Below, piece by piece: positions 1-8,182 of a stretch of 64,000 nt of DNA. Origin of the DNA: Kytococcus schroeteri (GTDB taxonomy: Bacteria > Actinomycetota > Actinomycetes > Actinomycetales > Dermatophilaceae). The notes beneath the pieces are model-generated. The model saw only the letters and a program-made list of their open reading frames with translations. It had not been told where the DNA came from and searched no databases. The number at the start of each line of letters is the position of its first letter. Positions within the stretch are counted from its first letter, which is position 1. The stretch covers positions 1-64,000 of the forward strand of contig NZ_JBHLVH010000003.1 of assembly GCF_042433515.1 (NCBI RefSeq), given 5' to 3'. A program made the translations under genes and the position numbers.

Positions 1-300
1 ATTTGGCATCGATTCATGACACACTGTTGAGTTCTCAAGGACCAAACACTCCCCAACACCCACCGCACACTCAGCGCGATCTCGTTCAGGGGCGATCCAC
101 AACCTTACACCATCCCAGCCCCGCTCACCAACCCGCCCCGCAAAGGACAGACCAGATCACCAGACCTGAGAGAAAGAGGTTGCCGCCACCCAGACCCCGG
201 ACCCACACTCTCCAGTCTCCCGGAGCGGGCCACCCGGCTGGGCAACGAGGAGGAACAATACACACACTCCACGCCAGACGCAAACGGCCACACCGAGCGG
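1..300 (-). promoter_or_regulatory. rRNA operon leader with two tandem promoters
   Basis: On the minus strand, positions 42-20 read CTTGAGAACTCAACAGTGTG, the conserved actinobacterial rrn leader/antitermination motif that lies just ahead of 16S rRNA; the 16S gene itself would start left of the window. Upstream are two sigma-70-like promoters: P1 with TTGCGT (283-278), a 17-bp spacer and TATTGT (260-255), and P2 with TTGGTG (131-126), an 18-bp spacer and TAAGGT (107-102). No convincing protein gene is seen in 1-350; the reading frames here are arginine/proline-rich shadows. Confidence 0.7.
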
Positions 301-350
301 ACCGCACTCCCTGTGGACCGCGGCGGGACACGAGGGGCGGAGACGCCGAC

Positions 351-379
351 GGGCCACCCGGGAGGCTCCCGGGTGGCCC
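351..379 (-). terminator. hairpin after the hutU fragment
   Basis: A perfect 13-bp inverted repeat (351-363 with 367-379) with a 3-base loop lies 36 bases beyond the stop of the hutU fragment. It separates the fragment from the rRNA promoters, so it probably ended the original hutU transcript. Confidence 0.65.
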
Positions 380-414
380 GTCGTGCTGGGTTCAGCTCAC
401 CCCTGGCGCAGCCG

Positions 415-939
415 TCAGTCCTCGGCGACCGTGTCGCTGTACTTCGCCGCGGTGGCGCGCGCCGCGTCCATCATCGGGACACGGGCGCCACGCTCCTCGG
501 CCACCTCGATGGCGCGCTCGTAGCCCGCGTCGACGTGGCGGAACACACCCATGGCCGGGTCGTTCGTCAGCAGCGCCTCGAGCTTGGCCGCGGCCAGCTC
601 GGTGCCGTCGGCCAGACCCACCTGACCGGCGTGGATGGAACGACCGATGCCGACGCCACCGCCGTGGTGGATGGACGTCCACGACGCACCCGAGGACACC
701 GAGGTCATGGCGTTCAGCAGCGGCCAGTCGGCCACCGCGTCCGTGCCGTCCTTCATCGACTCGGTCTCCCGGTACGGGGAGGCCACCGAACCCGAGTCCA
801 GGTGGTCGCGACCGATGACGATCGGCGCCGACACCTTGCCCTCACGCACCAGCTGGTTGAACAGCATCCCCGCCTTGTGGCGCTCGCCGTAGCCCAGCCA
901 GCAGATGCGCGCCGGCAGCCCCTCGAACTCCACGAACTC
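415..939 (-). pseudogene. hutU: C-terminal fragment of a second urocanate hydratase
   Basis: About 174 codons, from EFVEFEGLPARICWLGYGER to the stop, match the C-terminus of the complete hutU at 4485-6197 at roughly 90% of residues. The matching part keeps the urocanase core (SGASWTSIHHGGGVGIG). Homology stops abruptly at 939/940, where unrelated, lower-GC DNA begins. The 128 bases nearest the junction (812-939) are identical to the full copy, while the distal end is clearly diverged (for example the tail ATAAKYSDT versus RKARAFEDP). The fragment lacks the NAD-binding N-terminal two thirds and cannot make an enzyme. It is the remains of a diverged hutU copy, not a simple recent tandem duplication. 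Confidence 0.85.
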
Positions 940-1004
940 CTGCAAAGAGACCGTTATGAAACCGTTGCCTTCAAGGCCTTGACACAGCCCCGTTACCAGA
1001 GAGA

Positions 1005-1328
1005 TCAGTCTGCACAAGATGTATAGATGAGGGTAGAACGGCTTCTTGCTACCGCTTCCTGCCACTCCTTGTCCGACTCGGGGACGTTCAAACCATAAGT
1101 GTCCAACCTGGGGCCGATCCGACCATAACCCACGCAGTCCAAACCCCACTCTTGGTCTGCCCCGAGCCATTCGACCATTACGTGATCGGGTCCAGCACCC
1201 AGCAGGACCCGCCCCGGATGGCCATAGAGGATGCGTACCAACCCATAGAGAACTGGTTCAACTGTGTCTTCGCGACAGAGGACCGGCAGTCCCTCACGCA
1301 CTTGGTCCACTGTCAAAGTCCGAGGCAT
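1005..1328 (-). CDS. small protein of unknown function, partner of the secreted protein upstream
   Basis: 107 residues, no signal peptide or membrane segment, acidic, with several Trp and Tyr (VEWLGADQEWGLDCVGYG). The ATG at 1328 has a good ribosome binding site, GGAGGGAA, about six bases upstream. It lies 30 bases downstream of the 264-residue secreted protein and is probably co-transcribed with it. Base composition is clearly lower in GC than the core genome. I do not recognise the family. The secreted-plus-small-cytosolic layout would fit an exported effector with its immunity or chaperone partner, but that is only an inference from context. Confidence 0.6.
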   Translation of the reverse strand: MPRTLTVDQVREGLPVLCREDTVEPVLYGLVRILYGHPGRVLLGAGPDHVMVEWLGADQEWGLDCVGYGRIGPRLDTYGLNVPESDKEWQEAVARSRSTLIYTSCAD

Positions 1329-1358
1329 ATCTTCCCTCCGCCACTCATGCCAGACAGG

Positions 1359-2153
1359 TCAGATGTTCGCAGCACGCTTTACCCAATCAGGGCAACGGAT
1401 GTACCCCGTGCAATACGATGTGACGATCCCAAAGGACTTCCCGTCACGGAGCGTGCGCCCATCATGGATAGTCACAAGGACAGTTCTTGTGGTCACCTTG
1501 CAGGTGCGAAAGATCCATCGGCCACTGCATGTAACGTAATTCACTGGGGCTAGATATTCGCGCTTTTCGTCCTTCTTGATGGTTGACGTGTACATCCTGG
1601 TAGACGCATAAGCGGCAGTCTTGGTCACGTTGTGCTTGCGGTACATCTTGATATGCCCAAAGCCTCGCTCCTTAGTGAAAGCCGTGGCCGGCTCGTAATA
1701 GCCTTTGCGCAGATGCACCCCCCGACCCTCCCTGTCCTTCCAGTGGGACACCGTATTATAGCGGCCATCTGGCGCCGGGAGAGCGAGCGACTCTAGTTCC
1801 CTTGCACCTTGGGTGAGATCATTTGCATCGACCTCAGAGGCGGAATCTAGGGCAGCAACACTGGATTCAAGGGACACGGGGACTTCACTGCCAACTCCCC
1901 CGAGTTCCTTTCCCATCACGGCAAACTCTACAACCTCTCCCTGTGCGGCGAGGGAAGCGATATCATCCCCAGTAAGTGATTCATCCGCGGACTGCTCATT
2001 TTCCTCGACACCTTCAATCTCCGCCTGATAGGCTTGATCGGCAGCGACAGTGGGCGAGGTCGCCCCAGATCCCTCATCGGCCGAAGCGAATGTTGAGCCC
2101 GTGATGAGTACGGCGCCGGCAAGACTTGCTGCAATTGAGTTCACGATATTCAT
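1359..2153 (-). CDS. secreted protein of unknown function
   Basis: 264 residues. Residues 1-25 (MNIVNSIAASLAGAVLITGS and the following TFASA) form a clear Sec signal peptide with an AXA-like site. The mature part has an acidic linker of about 100 residues, then a basic, aromatic-rich domain (from about residue 130) with motifs GFGHIKMYRKHNVTKTA and YTSTIKKDEKREY. Four cysteines in the last 60 residues could form two disulfides. There is no Shine-Dalgarno; the ATG lies six bases after a TAACTT box, so the mRNA is probably leaderless. GC content is lower than the surroundings, and the gene sits between a hutU fragment and IS remains, which suggests transfer. Family not recognised. Confidence 0.7.
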   Translation of the reverse strand: MNIVNSIAASLAGAVLITGSTFASADEGSGATSPTVAADQAYQAEIEGVEENEQSADESLTGDDIASLAAQGEVVEFAVMGKELGGVGSEVPVSLESSVAALDSASEVDANDLTQGARELESLALPAPDGRYNTVSHWKDREGRGVHLRKGYYEPATAFTKERGFGHIKMYRKHNVTKTAAYASTRMYTSTIKKDEKREYLAPVNYVTCSGRWIFRTCKVTTRTVLVTIHDGRTLRDGKSFGIVTSYCTGYIRCPDWVKRAANI

Positions 2154-2188
2154 GTAGGGAAGTTAGCACACCGCCGCGCCCCTGTCGA
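2154..2188 (-). promoter_or_regulatory. leaderless promoter of the secreted-protein gene
   Basis: Minus strand: TCGACA (2188-2183), a 17-bp spacer, TAACTT (2165-2160) preceded by TG, then six bases to the ATG at 2153. Five of six bases match the -35 consensus. Confidence 0.55.
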
Positions 2189-2278
2189 ACGCGCTGCGGA
2201 AGAAGCATATTGGCGGACTCCAGCCGATCACCTCGCCCGGGTTCCGCCCATTCTGGATTGGGTGTCACACCACCACTG

Positions 2279-2302
2279 CTACACCCTCAGATCGGAAGAG
2301 CC
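2279..2302 (-). repeat. ISL3-type terminal inverted repeat, orphan left end
   Basis: Read on the minus strand from 2302, GGCTCTTCCGATCTGAGGGT and four further bases match the repeat at 2515-2538 (plus strand) at 19 of 24 positions. Its orientation means the element it belonged to extended to the left, where the secreted-protein gene now stands. The 212 bases between the two repeats (2303-2514) hold no gene I can support. Confidence 0.55.
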
Positions 2303-2439
2303 ATCAACCCCGGGCGATAGGATCAACAGTGATGTTCCACCGGCCCCGTCTCGTTCAAGGTAGGTGCAATAACTGCGACCATACTGAACTACTTCAGTGG
2401 GACAAGGGTGCTCTGGGCATCGATTGACCCCTATTCGCC

Positions 2440-3735
2440 TCATGGGCACTTGTTCCAGAGTGCGCCTCGCAAGTAAAATATTTTGAGGTCTTGTTTAAAT
2501 CCGCATGGGTTCCAGGCTCTTCGCAAACGAGGGTGTAGTCGGGGCCTGAATCCGCCAGCTTCGAGGAGTGCTCGGGCGATGTAGTGGGTGAGGTTGCCGA
2601 ACCCGAGGGCCAGCCCGCGAAGATGCTCAAGTCGTCCATTCACGGCCTCGGTAGGTCCGTTGCTGGTGCGGGGTCGCTCGAAGTAGGCCAGGACATCACA
2701 GACGCGTCTGGCCAGGGTGCGGCCGAGCTTGCGCAGCTCGACCAGCGGTCGGGGCACCCCGTCGGCGGGGGCATCGATCACCGAGCTCATCTCGACGCGG
2801 CCGGCGACCCGGTTGGGGTCTCGGTAGGCGGAGATCATGCGCTGGTAGATGACCCAGGTGCACTTGATCTGGACGTGCCGGTCCCCGGTGAACAGCTTGT
2901 CGAGGCGCTCGTCCTGGCGGTCGGCGAGCAGGTCGGCGCCGGTGTGCAGGGTCCGGCGCGCCGAGTAGAGCGGGTCGTCCTTGCGGCCGCGGTGCCCGTG
3001 CACCTCCTGCTGAACGCGGCGGCACTCATCCAGGGCGTCGCCAGCCAACCGGATGACGTGGAACGGGTCCATGACAGTGACCGCGTCCGACAGTTCCTCG
3101 GTGGTGGCGGTCTTGAACCCGGCGAACCCGTCCATGGCGACGACCTCGATCCCGTCGCACCAGGCCTGGTCCCGCTGCGCGAGCCAGTCTTTGGACGCCT
3201 TCTTGCTGCGGCCCTCGACCACGTCCAGCAGGCGGGAGGGCCCCGTACCGTCCCGGACCGGGGTGAGGTCGATGATGACGGTGACGTACGTGTCGCCCTT
3301 CCTGGTGTGCCGCCACACGTGCTCGTCGACCCCGAACACCTTCACCCCCTCGAACCGGGCCGGGTCACCGATCAGGACGCGCCGGCCCTCGGCCAGGACG
3401 GCGTCGTTGGCGGTGTCCCACACCACCGCCAACGCCTCGGCGACCCGGGCGATGGTCAGGTGCTGCACGACCAGCGCGAGCAACGCCCAGCGCAGCCCAC
3501 CGCGGGAGATCTTCGCCCGCGGCTCGGCAGCGGCGGTGGTGTCCTGACGCCATACGTGGCCGCACTCGGTGCACCGGTACCGGCGCACGGTGAGCAGCAG
3601 CGTGGTCGGGCGCCATCCACACGGCTCGTGCGCCAGTTACCTGGTCACGGTGTCCCGCGCAACGCCCTGGCAGCCGCAACGTCGGCACCAGTCGCCCGGC
3701 TCGACGACTCGGCAGGCGAGCACCGAACCGCACTT
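2440..3735 (-). pseudogene. ISL3-family transposase, truncated and with an in-frame stop
   Basis: The readable frame (2440-3588) has the ISL3 pattern: zinc-ribbon half (RRYRCTECGHVW), HTH, and a DDE domain with GVDEHVWRHT, VVAMDGFAGFKTA, DPFHVIRLAGDAL and SNGPTEAVNGRLEHLRGLAL. Upstream in the same frame the other zinc-ribbon half (WCRRCGCQG) is present up to about 3735, but a TAA at 3639-3637 separates the halves. The usual first 30 or so residues are missing; the sequence switches to unrelated DNA near 3735. At the other end the frame runs through the IS terminal repeat (2515-2538) into flanking DNA. The element is therefore broken at the transposase 5' side and probably inactive. Confidence 0.85.
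2515..2538 (+). repeat. ISL3-type terminal inverted repeat (transposase 3' end)
   Basis: GGCTCTTCGCAAACGAGGGT plus four bases, pointing into the transposase gene. It matches the orphan repeat at 2302-2279. The mate expected near 3735 is absent, which fits truncation of the element on that side. No 8-bp target duplication can be assigned. Confidence 0.6.
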
Positions 3736-3754
3736 TTTCCTGCAGGACAAGTAC

Positions 3755-4375
3755 ATGGGAAACGGGCTGGTGTACCGCAACGGCCACCTCGAGACCACCG
3801 ACCGACGGACCCTCAAGGGCGACCTCACCAACGCCAACGGACTGCACGAACTCGGCATCCCGCTGGACATCATCGGCACCGTCGTCCACGACTCCTTCAA
3901 GGACACCATCGAGGCCGTGGGAGCAACCGGCGTCCGCTTCCACGAGCTCCCCCCACCTTCGGACAAGATGCAGGCCCTCAAACCCGGAGCATGGTGGGCA
4001 CTGGAGATCACCGGAACCTCACCGACCTACTCCGAGACCTTCCATGACGAACACGTGAGGACCGTGAAACTCCCTGCCGTGTGGACCCTCGAGTCCTACT
4101 GCACCGACCCCACCCCCGACGGCCGGGACGGCAGCGGCTTCTACCACCCCGGCGACACGCTCAACATGGTCGTTACCCAACGCGTCGCCGACGCCCTCAC
4201 CGCGGCCGACATCACGGTCCGCCTCGAAGAAGTCGGCCGCCACCCCCACCCCGTCTGGGACACCGAGGAGTGCGACAACCAGGCCGAGGCCTGGCGCCAG
4301 CGCATGGGGGTCGAGTTCGCCGACTGGCCCGACCCCGGCTGCTGCCCCGACCTCCTGCGCCCCACCACCACCTGA
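3755..4375 (+). CDS. protein of unknown function next to the IS remains
   Basis: 206 residues from the ATG at 3755; the open frame continues upstream to 3569, but that part is the antisense of the transposase, so I place the start at MGNGLVYRNG. A weak AGGA lies ten bases upstream. The protein is soluble, with no signal peptide, and is rich in Pro, Asp and Trp (KPGAWWALEITGTSPTYSET). Near its end are CTDP and a CC pair (DWPDPGCCPDLL). The IS truncation point lies within 20 bases of its start, so the true promoter and possibly its N-terminus may have been lost. It is not recognised. Size and setting resemble immunity-type or accessory proteins, but nothing in the sequence proves this. Confidence 0.5.
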   Translation: MGNGLVYRNGHLETTDRRTLKGDLTNANGLHELGIPLDIIGTVVHDSFKDTIEAVGATGVRFHELPPPSDKMQALKPGAWWALEITGTSPTYSETFHDEHVRTVKLPAVWTLESYCTDPTPDGRDGSGFYHPGDTLNMVVTQRVADALTAADITVRLEEVGRHPHPVWDTEECDNQAEAWRQRMGVEFADWPDPGCCPDLLRPTTT

Positions 4376-4408
4376 TCGAGCCACCCGCACCGGCGGAACC
4401 CCCGAGAC

Positions 4409-4453
4409 GCGCATCGGTCCGCATCTCGCCAGTCGAGATACGGACCGATGCGC
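4409..4453 (-). terminator. hutU terminator
   Basis: A 20-bp inverted repeat with one mismatch (4409-4428 with 4434-4453) and a 5-base loop lies 32 bases beyond the hutU stop. Being nearly symmetric, it could also end the convergent gene that stops at 4375. Confidence 0.7.
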
Positions 4454-4484
4454 ATGCGGGCACGCAGGCCCGGGACAGTCCGGA

Positions 4485-6197
4485 TCAGTCCTCGGCCACC
4501 GGGTCCTCGAACGCCCGGGCCTTGCGGCGGGCGGCGTCCATCATCGGCACGCGCACGCCCCGCTCGTCGGCCACCTCGATGGCCCGCTCGTACCCCGCGT
4601 CCACGTGGCGCAACACACCCATGCCCGGGTCGTTCGTCAGCAGCCGCTCCAGCTTCAGCTCGGCCAGGTCGGTGCCGTCGGCCAGCCCCACCTGCCCCGC
4701 ATGGATCGACCGCCCGATGCCCACCCCACCACCATGGTGGATCGACGTCCACGACGCCCCCGAGCTCGCGGAGGTCAGCGCGTTGAGCAGCGGCCAGTCG
4801 GCCACGGCGTCCGTGCCGTCCTTCATCGCCTCGGTCTCCCGGTACGGGCTGGCCACCGAGCCCGAGTCCAGGTGATCCCGGCCGATGACGATCGGCGCCG
4901 ACACCTTGCCCTCACGCACCAGCTGGTTGAACAGCATCCCCGCCTTGTGGCGCTCGCCGTAGCCCAGCCAGCAGATGCGCGCCGGCAGCCCCTCGAACTC
5001 CACGAACTCGTCGGCGGCGTCCAGCCACTTGTGGAGCTTCTCGTCCTCGGGGAAGAGCTCCTTGAGGGCCTGGTCGGTCACCTTGATGTCCTCCGGGTCG
5101 CCCGAGAGCGCCACCCAGCGGAACGGGCCGAGCCCCTCGCAGAACAGCGGGCGGATGTAGGCCGGCACGAAGCCGGGGAACTCGAACGCCCGGTCGTACC
5201 CGGCCTTGCGCGCCTCGTCGCGGATGGAGTTGCCGTAGTCGAACACCTCGGCGCCCGCGTCCTGGAACTCCACCATCGCCTTGACGTGGGCGGCCATGGC
5301 GGACTGGGCCTTCTTGGTGAAGCCCTCCGGGTCCTTCTCCGCCTCGGCGTGCCAGTTCTCCATCGTGAACTCGACCGGCAGGTAGCTCAGCGGGTCGTGG
5401 GCGGAGGTCTGGTCGGTGACGACGTCGATCTGCAGGTCGCCGGCCTTGTGGCGCTCGAGCAGGGCCGGGAACACCTCGGCCGCGTTGCCGACGATGCCGA
5501 TGGACAGGCCGCGCTTCTCCTCCTTGGCCTTGTTGGCCCGGGCGATGGCGTCGTCCAGGTCGTCGGCGATCTCGTGCAGGTAGCGCTTGCCCACGCGGCG
5601 CTCCAGGCGGGTGCGGTCCACGTCCACGATGAGGCACACGCCGTCGTTGAGGGTGACGGCCAGCGGCTGCGCGCCACCCATGCCACCGCATCCACCGGTG
5701 AGGGTGATGGTGCCTGCGAGGGTGCCACCGAAGCGCTTGGTGGCCACCGCGGCGAAGGTCTCGTAGGTGCCCTGGAGGATGCCCTGGGTGGCGATGTAGA
5801 TCCACGAGCCGGCCGTCATCTGGCCGTACATCATGAGGCCCTCGGCCTCGAGCTTGCGGAAGTGCTCCCAGGTGGCCCAGTCGCCCACGAGGTTGGAGTT
5901 GGCGATGAGCACGCGGGGGGCCCACACGTTGGTGCGGATGACGCCGACCGGCTTGCCGGACTGCACGAGGAGGGTCTCGTCGTCCTCGAGCTCCTTGAGG
6001 CTGGCCACGATGGCGTCGAAGGCCTCCCAGGAGCGGGCCGCGCGGCCGGTGCCGCCGTAGACCACGAGGTCGTCCGGGCGCTCGGCGACCTCCGGGTCGA
6101 GGTTGTTCATGAGCATGCGCAGCGGGGCCTCGGTCTGCCAGCTCTTGCAGGTCAGCTCGGTGCCGCGCGGGGCGCGGACGGGGCGGGCGCCTTCCAT
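4485..6197 (-). CDS. hutU: urocanate hydratase
   Basis: 570 residues, normal for the family. Urocanate hydratase converts urocanate to 4-imidazolone-5-propionate in the cytosol using tightly bound NAD, the second step of histidine breakdown. Family motifs are present: LTCKSWQTEAPLRMLMNNLD near the N-terminus, the glycine-rich TGGCGGMGGAQPLAV stretch and the C-terminal SGASWTSIHHGGGVGIGRS. The ATG at 6197 has AAGGAGA eight bases upstream; the longer upstream frame has no family support. A palindrome at 6321-6338, shared with hutH, lies upstream and probably regulates it. hutI and a formiminoglutamate hydrolase gene were not seen in the window. The left neighbour island carries a diverged fragment of the same gene. 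Confidence 0.97.
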   Translation of the reverse strand: MEGARPVRAPRGTELTCKSWQTEAPLRMLMNNLDPEVAERPDDLVVYGGTGRAARSWEAFDAIVASLKELEDDETLLVQSGKPVGVIRTNVWAPRVLIANSNLVGDWATWEHFRKLEAEGLMMYGQMTAGSWIYIATQGILQGTYETFAAVATKRFGGTLAGTITLTGGCGGMGGAQPLAVTLNDGVCLIVDVDRTRLERRVGKRYLHEIADDLDDAIARANKAKEEKRGLSIGIVGNAAEVFPALLERHKAGDLQIDVVTDQTSAHDPLSYLPVEFTMENWHAEAEKDPEGFTKKAQSAMAAHVKAMVEFQDAGAEVFDYGNSIRDEARKAGYDRAFEFPGFVPAYIRPLFCEGLGPFRWVALSGDPEDIKVTDQALKELFPEDEKLHKWLDAADEFVEFEGLPARICWLGYGERHKAGMLFNQLVREGKVSAPIVIGRDHLDSGSVASPYRETEAMKDGTDAVADWPLLNALTSASSGASWTSIHHGGGVGIGRSIHAGQVGLADGTDLAELKLERLLTNDPGMGVLRHVDAGYERAIEVADERGVRVPMMDAARRKARAFEDPVAED

Positions 6198-6320
6198 GGG
6201 TGTCTCCTTCGACTCGGTCGGCCGGGCGAGGCCCGGTGGCCGGTGGTGGGTGCACCCCGGCGCTGGTGCGGCCATTCCACCAGCCGTCGCGCCGGGGCGG
6301 CAGGTGGGGGCGGGGCGAGG

Positions 6321-6338
6321 TGTCCCAGATGTGGGACA
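6321..6338. promoter_or_regulatory. candidate hut operator, hutU copy
   Basis: TGTCCCA-GATG-TGGGACA, a palindrome with 7-bp arms and a 4-base centre, 124 bases upstream of hutU. The same arms and spacing occur upstream of hutH at 20291-20308. Confidence 0.55.
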
Positions 6339-6385
6339 GGCAGCGGGTGGGACGAGGGGCGTCGGGAGGCGACGAGCGCGGCCCG

Positions 6386-8182
6386 TCAGCGGACGACCTC
6401 GCGCTGCTGGCCGTCCACCCGGCGGGTCCAGCCTCGGCCGTCGAGGTGCTCCAGCAGCGGGACCGCCACCCGCCGCGTGGTGCCGAGCGCCTGCCGGGCC
6501 ACACTGAGGGTGAACGGCTGCGGGAGGGCGGCGAGCTCCCGCATCGCGCGGGCGGGGGCGTCCGGGAGGAGGACGACCTCCCCCGGCAGGCGCAGCAGGC
6601 GGCCAGCGCGTGCGGCGGCCGCGAGCTCCCGGGCGCCGAGACCGAGGTCGTCGAGCTCGCGGGCCTCGGGCGCGGCGAAGGGGTCCTCGCGCAGCCAGGC
6701 CTCCACCTGGGTGACGGCCGCCTCGGCCGGGCCCAGGCCGGCGGCAGCGGGGTCGTGGACGCGGCCGTCGTCGACCGCGAGGCCGACCTGGCGCGCCAGC
6801 TCGGGCACCAGGGTGGCGTGCTGGGCCGGCAGGCCGATGGCGTGGGCGGCCTCGGCGAGCGGCACGCCGGCGCTCAGCGGCTGGGTGCGGTGGTGGGCGG
6901 CCACCGCATCGGACAGGGCGGTGCGCCAGGCGGACCAGGCGGCGGGGTCGACCACCACGTCGCCGTGACGGACCTCGGTGGGGGTGGCGACGTCCTCGGA
7001 CGCGGGGGCGAGGCCGAGGCGCTCCAGCAGGGCGACGTCCTGCACCCGGCGGTCGGCCAGGCGGAGGCGGCGCAGCGCGGCCGGGTCTCCCCCGGCGGCC
7101 TCCAGCGCGGCGGCCCGGGCGGCGGCCGCGCCCCGGCGGCGCAGCGGGAGCGGGTCCACCTCGCGGACGGTGGCCGACCAGACGCGCCGGCTGCCCGGGT
7201 CACGGAGGATGGCGCGGTCGCCCACCCGCCACGGCAGGGGCGCCGCGAGGGTGAGGCGTACGTGGTGCCCGCCGAGTGGCCGCACGTGCGCCTCGACGTC
7301 GGCCGAGCCCACGTGGAGCGTGGCCTGCTGCGGCGGGGCGCCCGTGTCATCGACCGGGGCCAGCGCGAGGTCGACCACGGCGGAGCTCTCCCACGCGCCG
7401 GGGGTGAGGAGCACGGCGCCGCGCCCCACGGCATCGACCGCGGTGCGGCGGAGGTTGACCGCCACCCGCGAGACCGGGCCCACCTGCTCGAGCGGCGCGT
7501 CCTGGCTCTGGAGGCCGCGGACGGCCACGCGGGTGGGGGCGCCGTGGGCGTCGAGGAGGTCGAGCTCGTCGCCGACGGCCAGCGTGCCCGCGCCGAGGGT
7601 GCCGGTGACCACGGTGCCACTGCCGCCGACCGTGAACGCGCGGTCCGCCCAGAGGCGCACGGGCGCTGCCGGATCCGGCTCGGGGGTGCGGGCGGCGAGG
7701 GCGTCCAGCGCCGCGCGGAGCTCGTCCATGCCCTGGCCGGTGGGAGCCGCCACGCACACGTGCGGGACCGCGAGCCCCGCCGCCTCCAGGTGCGCGCGGG
7801 CGGTGACGAGGGTCTCGGCGGGTTCGGCGAGGTCGCAGCGGGTGACCACGAGGAGCAGGTCGCGGACGCCGAGGGCGCGGACGGCCGCCAGGTGCTCGGT
7901 GGACTGCGCCTGCCATCCCTGGTCGGCCGCCACCACGAAGACCACCGCGGGCGCCGGGCCGAGCCCGCTGAGCATGGTGCCGATGAAGCGACGGTGGCCG
8001 GGGACGTCGACGAAGGCCACCTCGGTGCCGGACGGGAGCGTGGTCCACGCGAAGCCCAGCTCGATGGTGAGGCCGCGCGCCTTCTCCTGGGCGAGGCGGT
8101 CGGGGTCGCGCCCGGTGAGGGCCCGCACGAGGGTGGACTTGCCGTGGTCCACATGGCCGGCGGTGGCCAGGACGCGCCTCAT
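6386..8182 (-). CDS. selB: selenocysteine-specific elongation factor SelB
   Basis: 598 residues. SelB is the translation GTPase that brings Sec-tRNA to a UGA codon marked by a SECIS hairpin. The N-terminal GTPase shows GHVDHGKST (residues 9-17, P-loop), DVPGHRRF (G3) and TRCD (G4 equivalent of NKxD), followed by beta-barrel domains and a C-terminal winged-helix region that binds SECIS RNA. The ATG at 8182 overlaps the selA stop by ATGA, so the two are translationally coupled. Its likely substrate message, the formate dehydrogenase alpha gene, lies 5 kb away. Confidence 0.95.
   Translation of the reverse strand: MRRVLATAGHVDHGKSTLVRALTGRDPDRLAQEKARGLTIELGFAWTTLPSGTEVAFVDVPGHRRFIGTMLSGLGPAPAVVFVVAADQGWQAQSTEHLAAVRALGVRDLLLVVTRCDLAEPAETLVTARAHLEAAGLAVPHVCVAAPTGQGMDELRAALDALAARTPEPDPAAPVRLWADRAFTVGGSGTVVTGTLGAGTLAVGDELDLLDAHGAPTRVAVRGLQSQDAPLEQVGPVSRVAVNLRRTAVDAVGRGAVLLTPGAWESSAVVDLALAPVDDTGAPPQQATLHVGSADVEAHVRPLGGHHVRLTLAAPLPWRVGDRAILRDPGSRRVWSATVREVDPLPLRRRGAAAARAAALEAAGGDPAALRRLRLADRRVQDVALLERLGLAPASEDVATPTEVRHGDVVVDPAAWSAWRTALSDAVAAHHRTQPLSAGVPLAEAAHAIGLPAQHATLVPELARQVGLAVDDGRVHDPAAAGLGPAEAAVTQVEAWLREDPFAAPEARELDDLGLGARELAAAARAGRLLRLPGEVVLLPDAPARAMRELAALPQPFTLSVARQALGTTRRVAVPLLEHLDGRGWTRRVDGQQREVVR

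Noticed and set aside
3..818. 271-codon frame at the left edge
   Set aside because: It runs through rRNA promoters and antisense of the hutU fragment and has no protein-like pattern.
2289..2301. AGATCGGAAGAGC, identical to the start of a sequencing adapter
   Set aside because: The following bases do not continue as an adapter, and the stretch is part of a 24-base ISL3 terminal repeat matched at 2515-2538.
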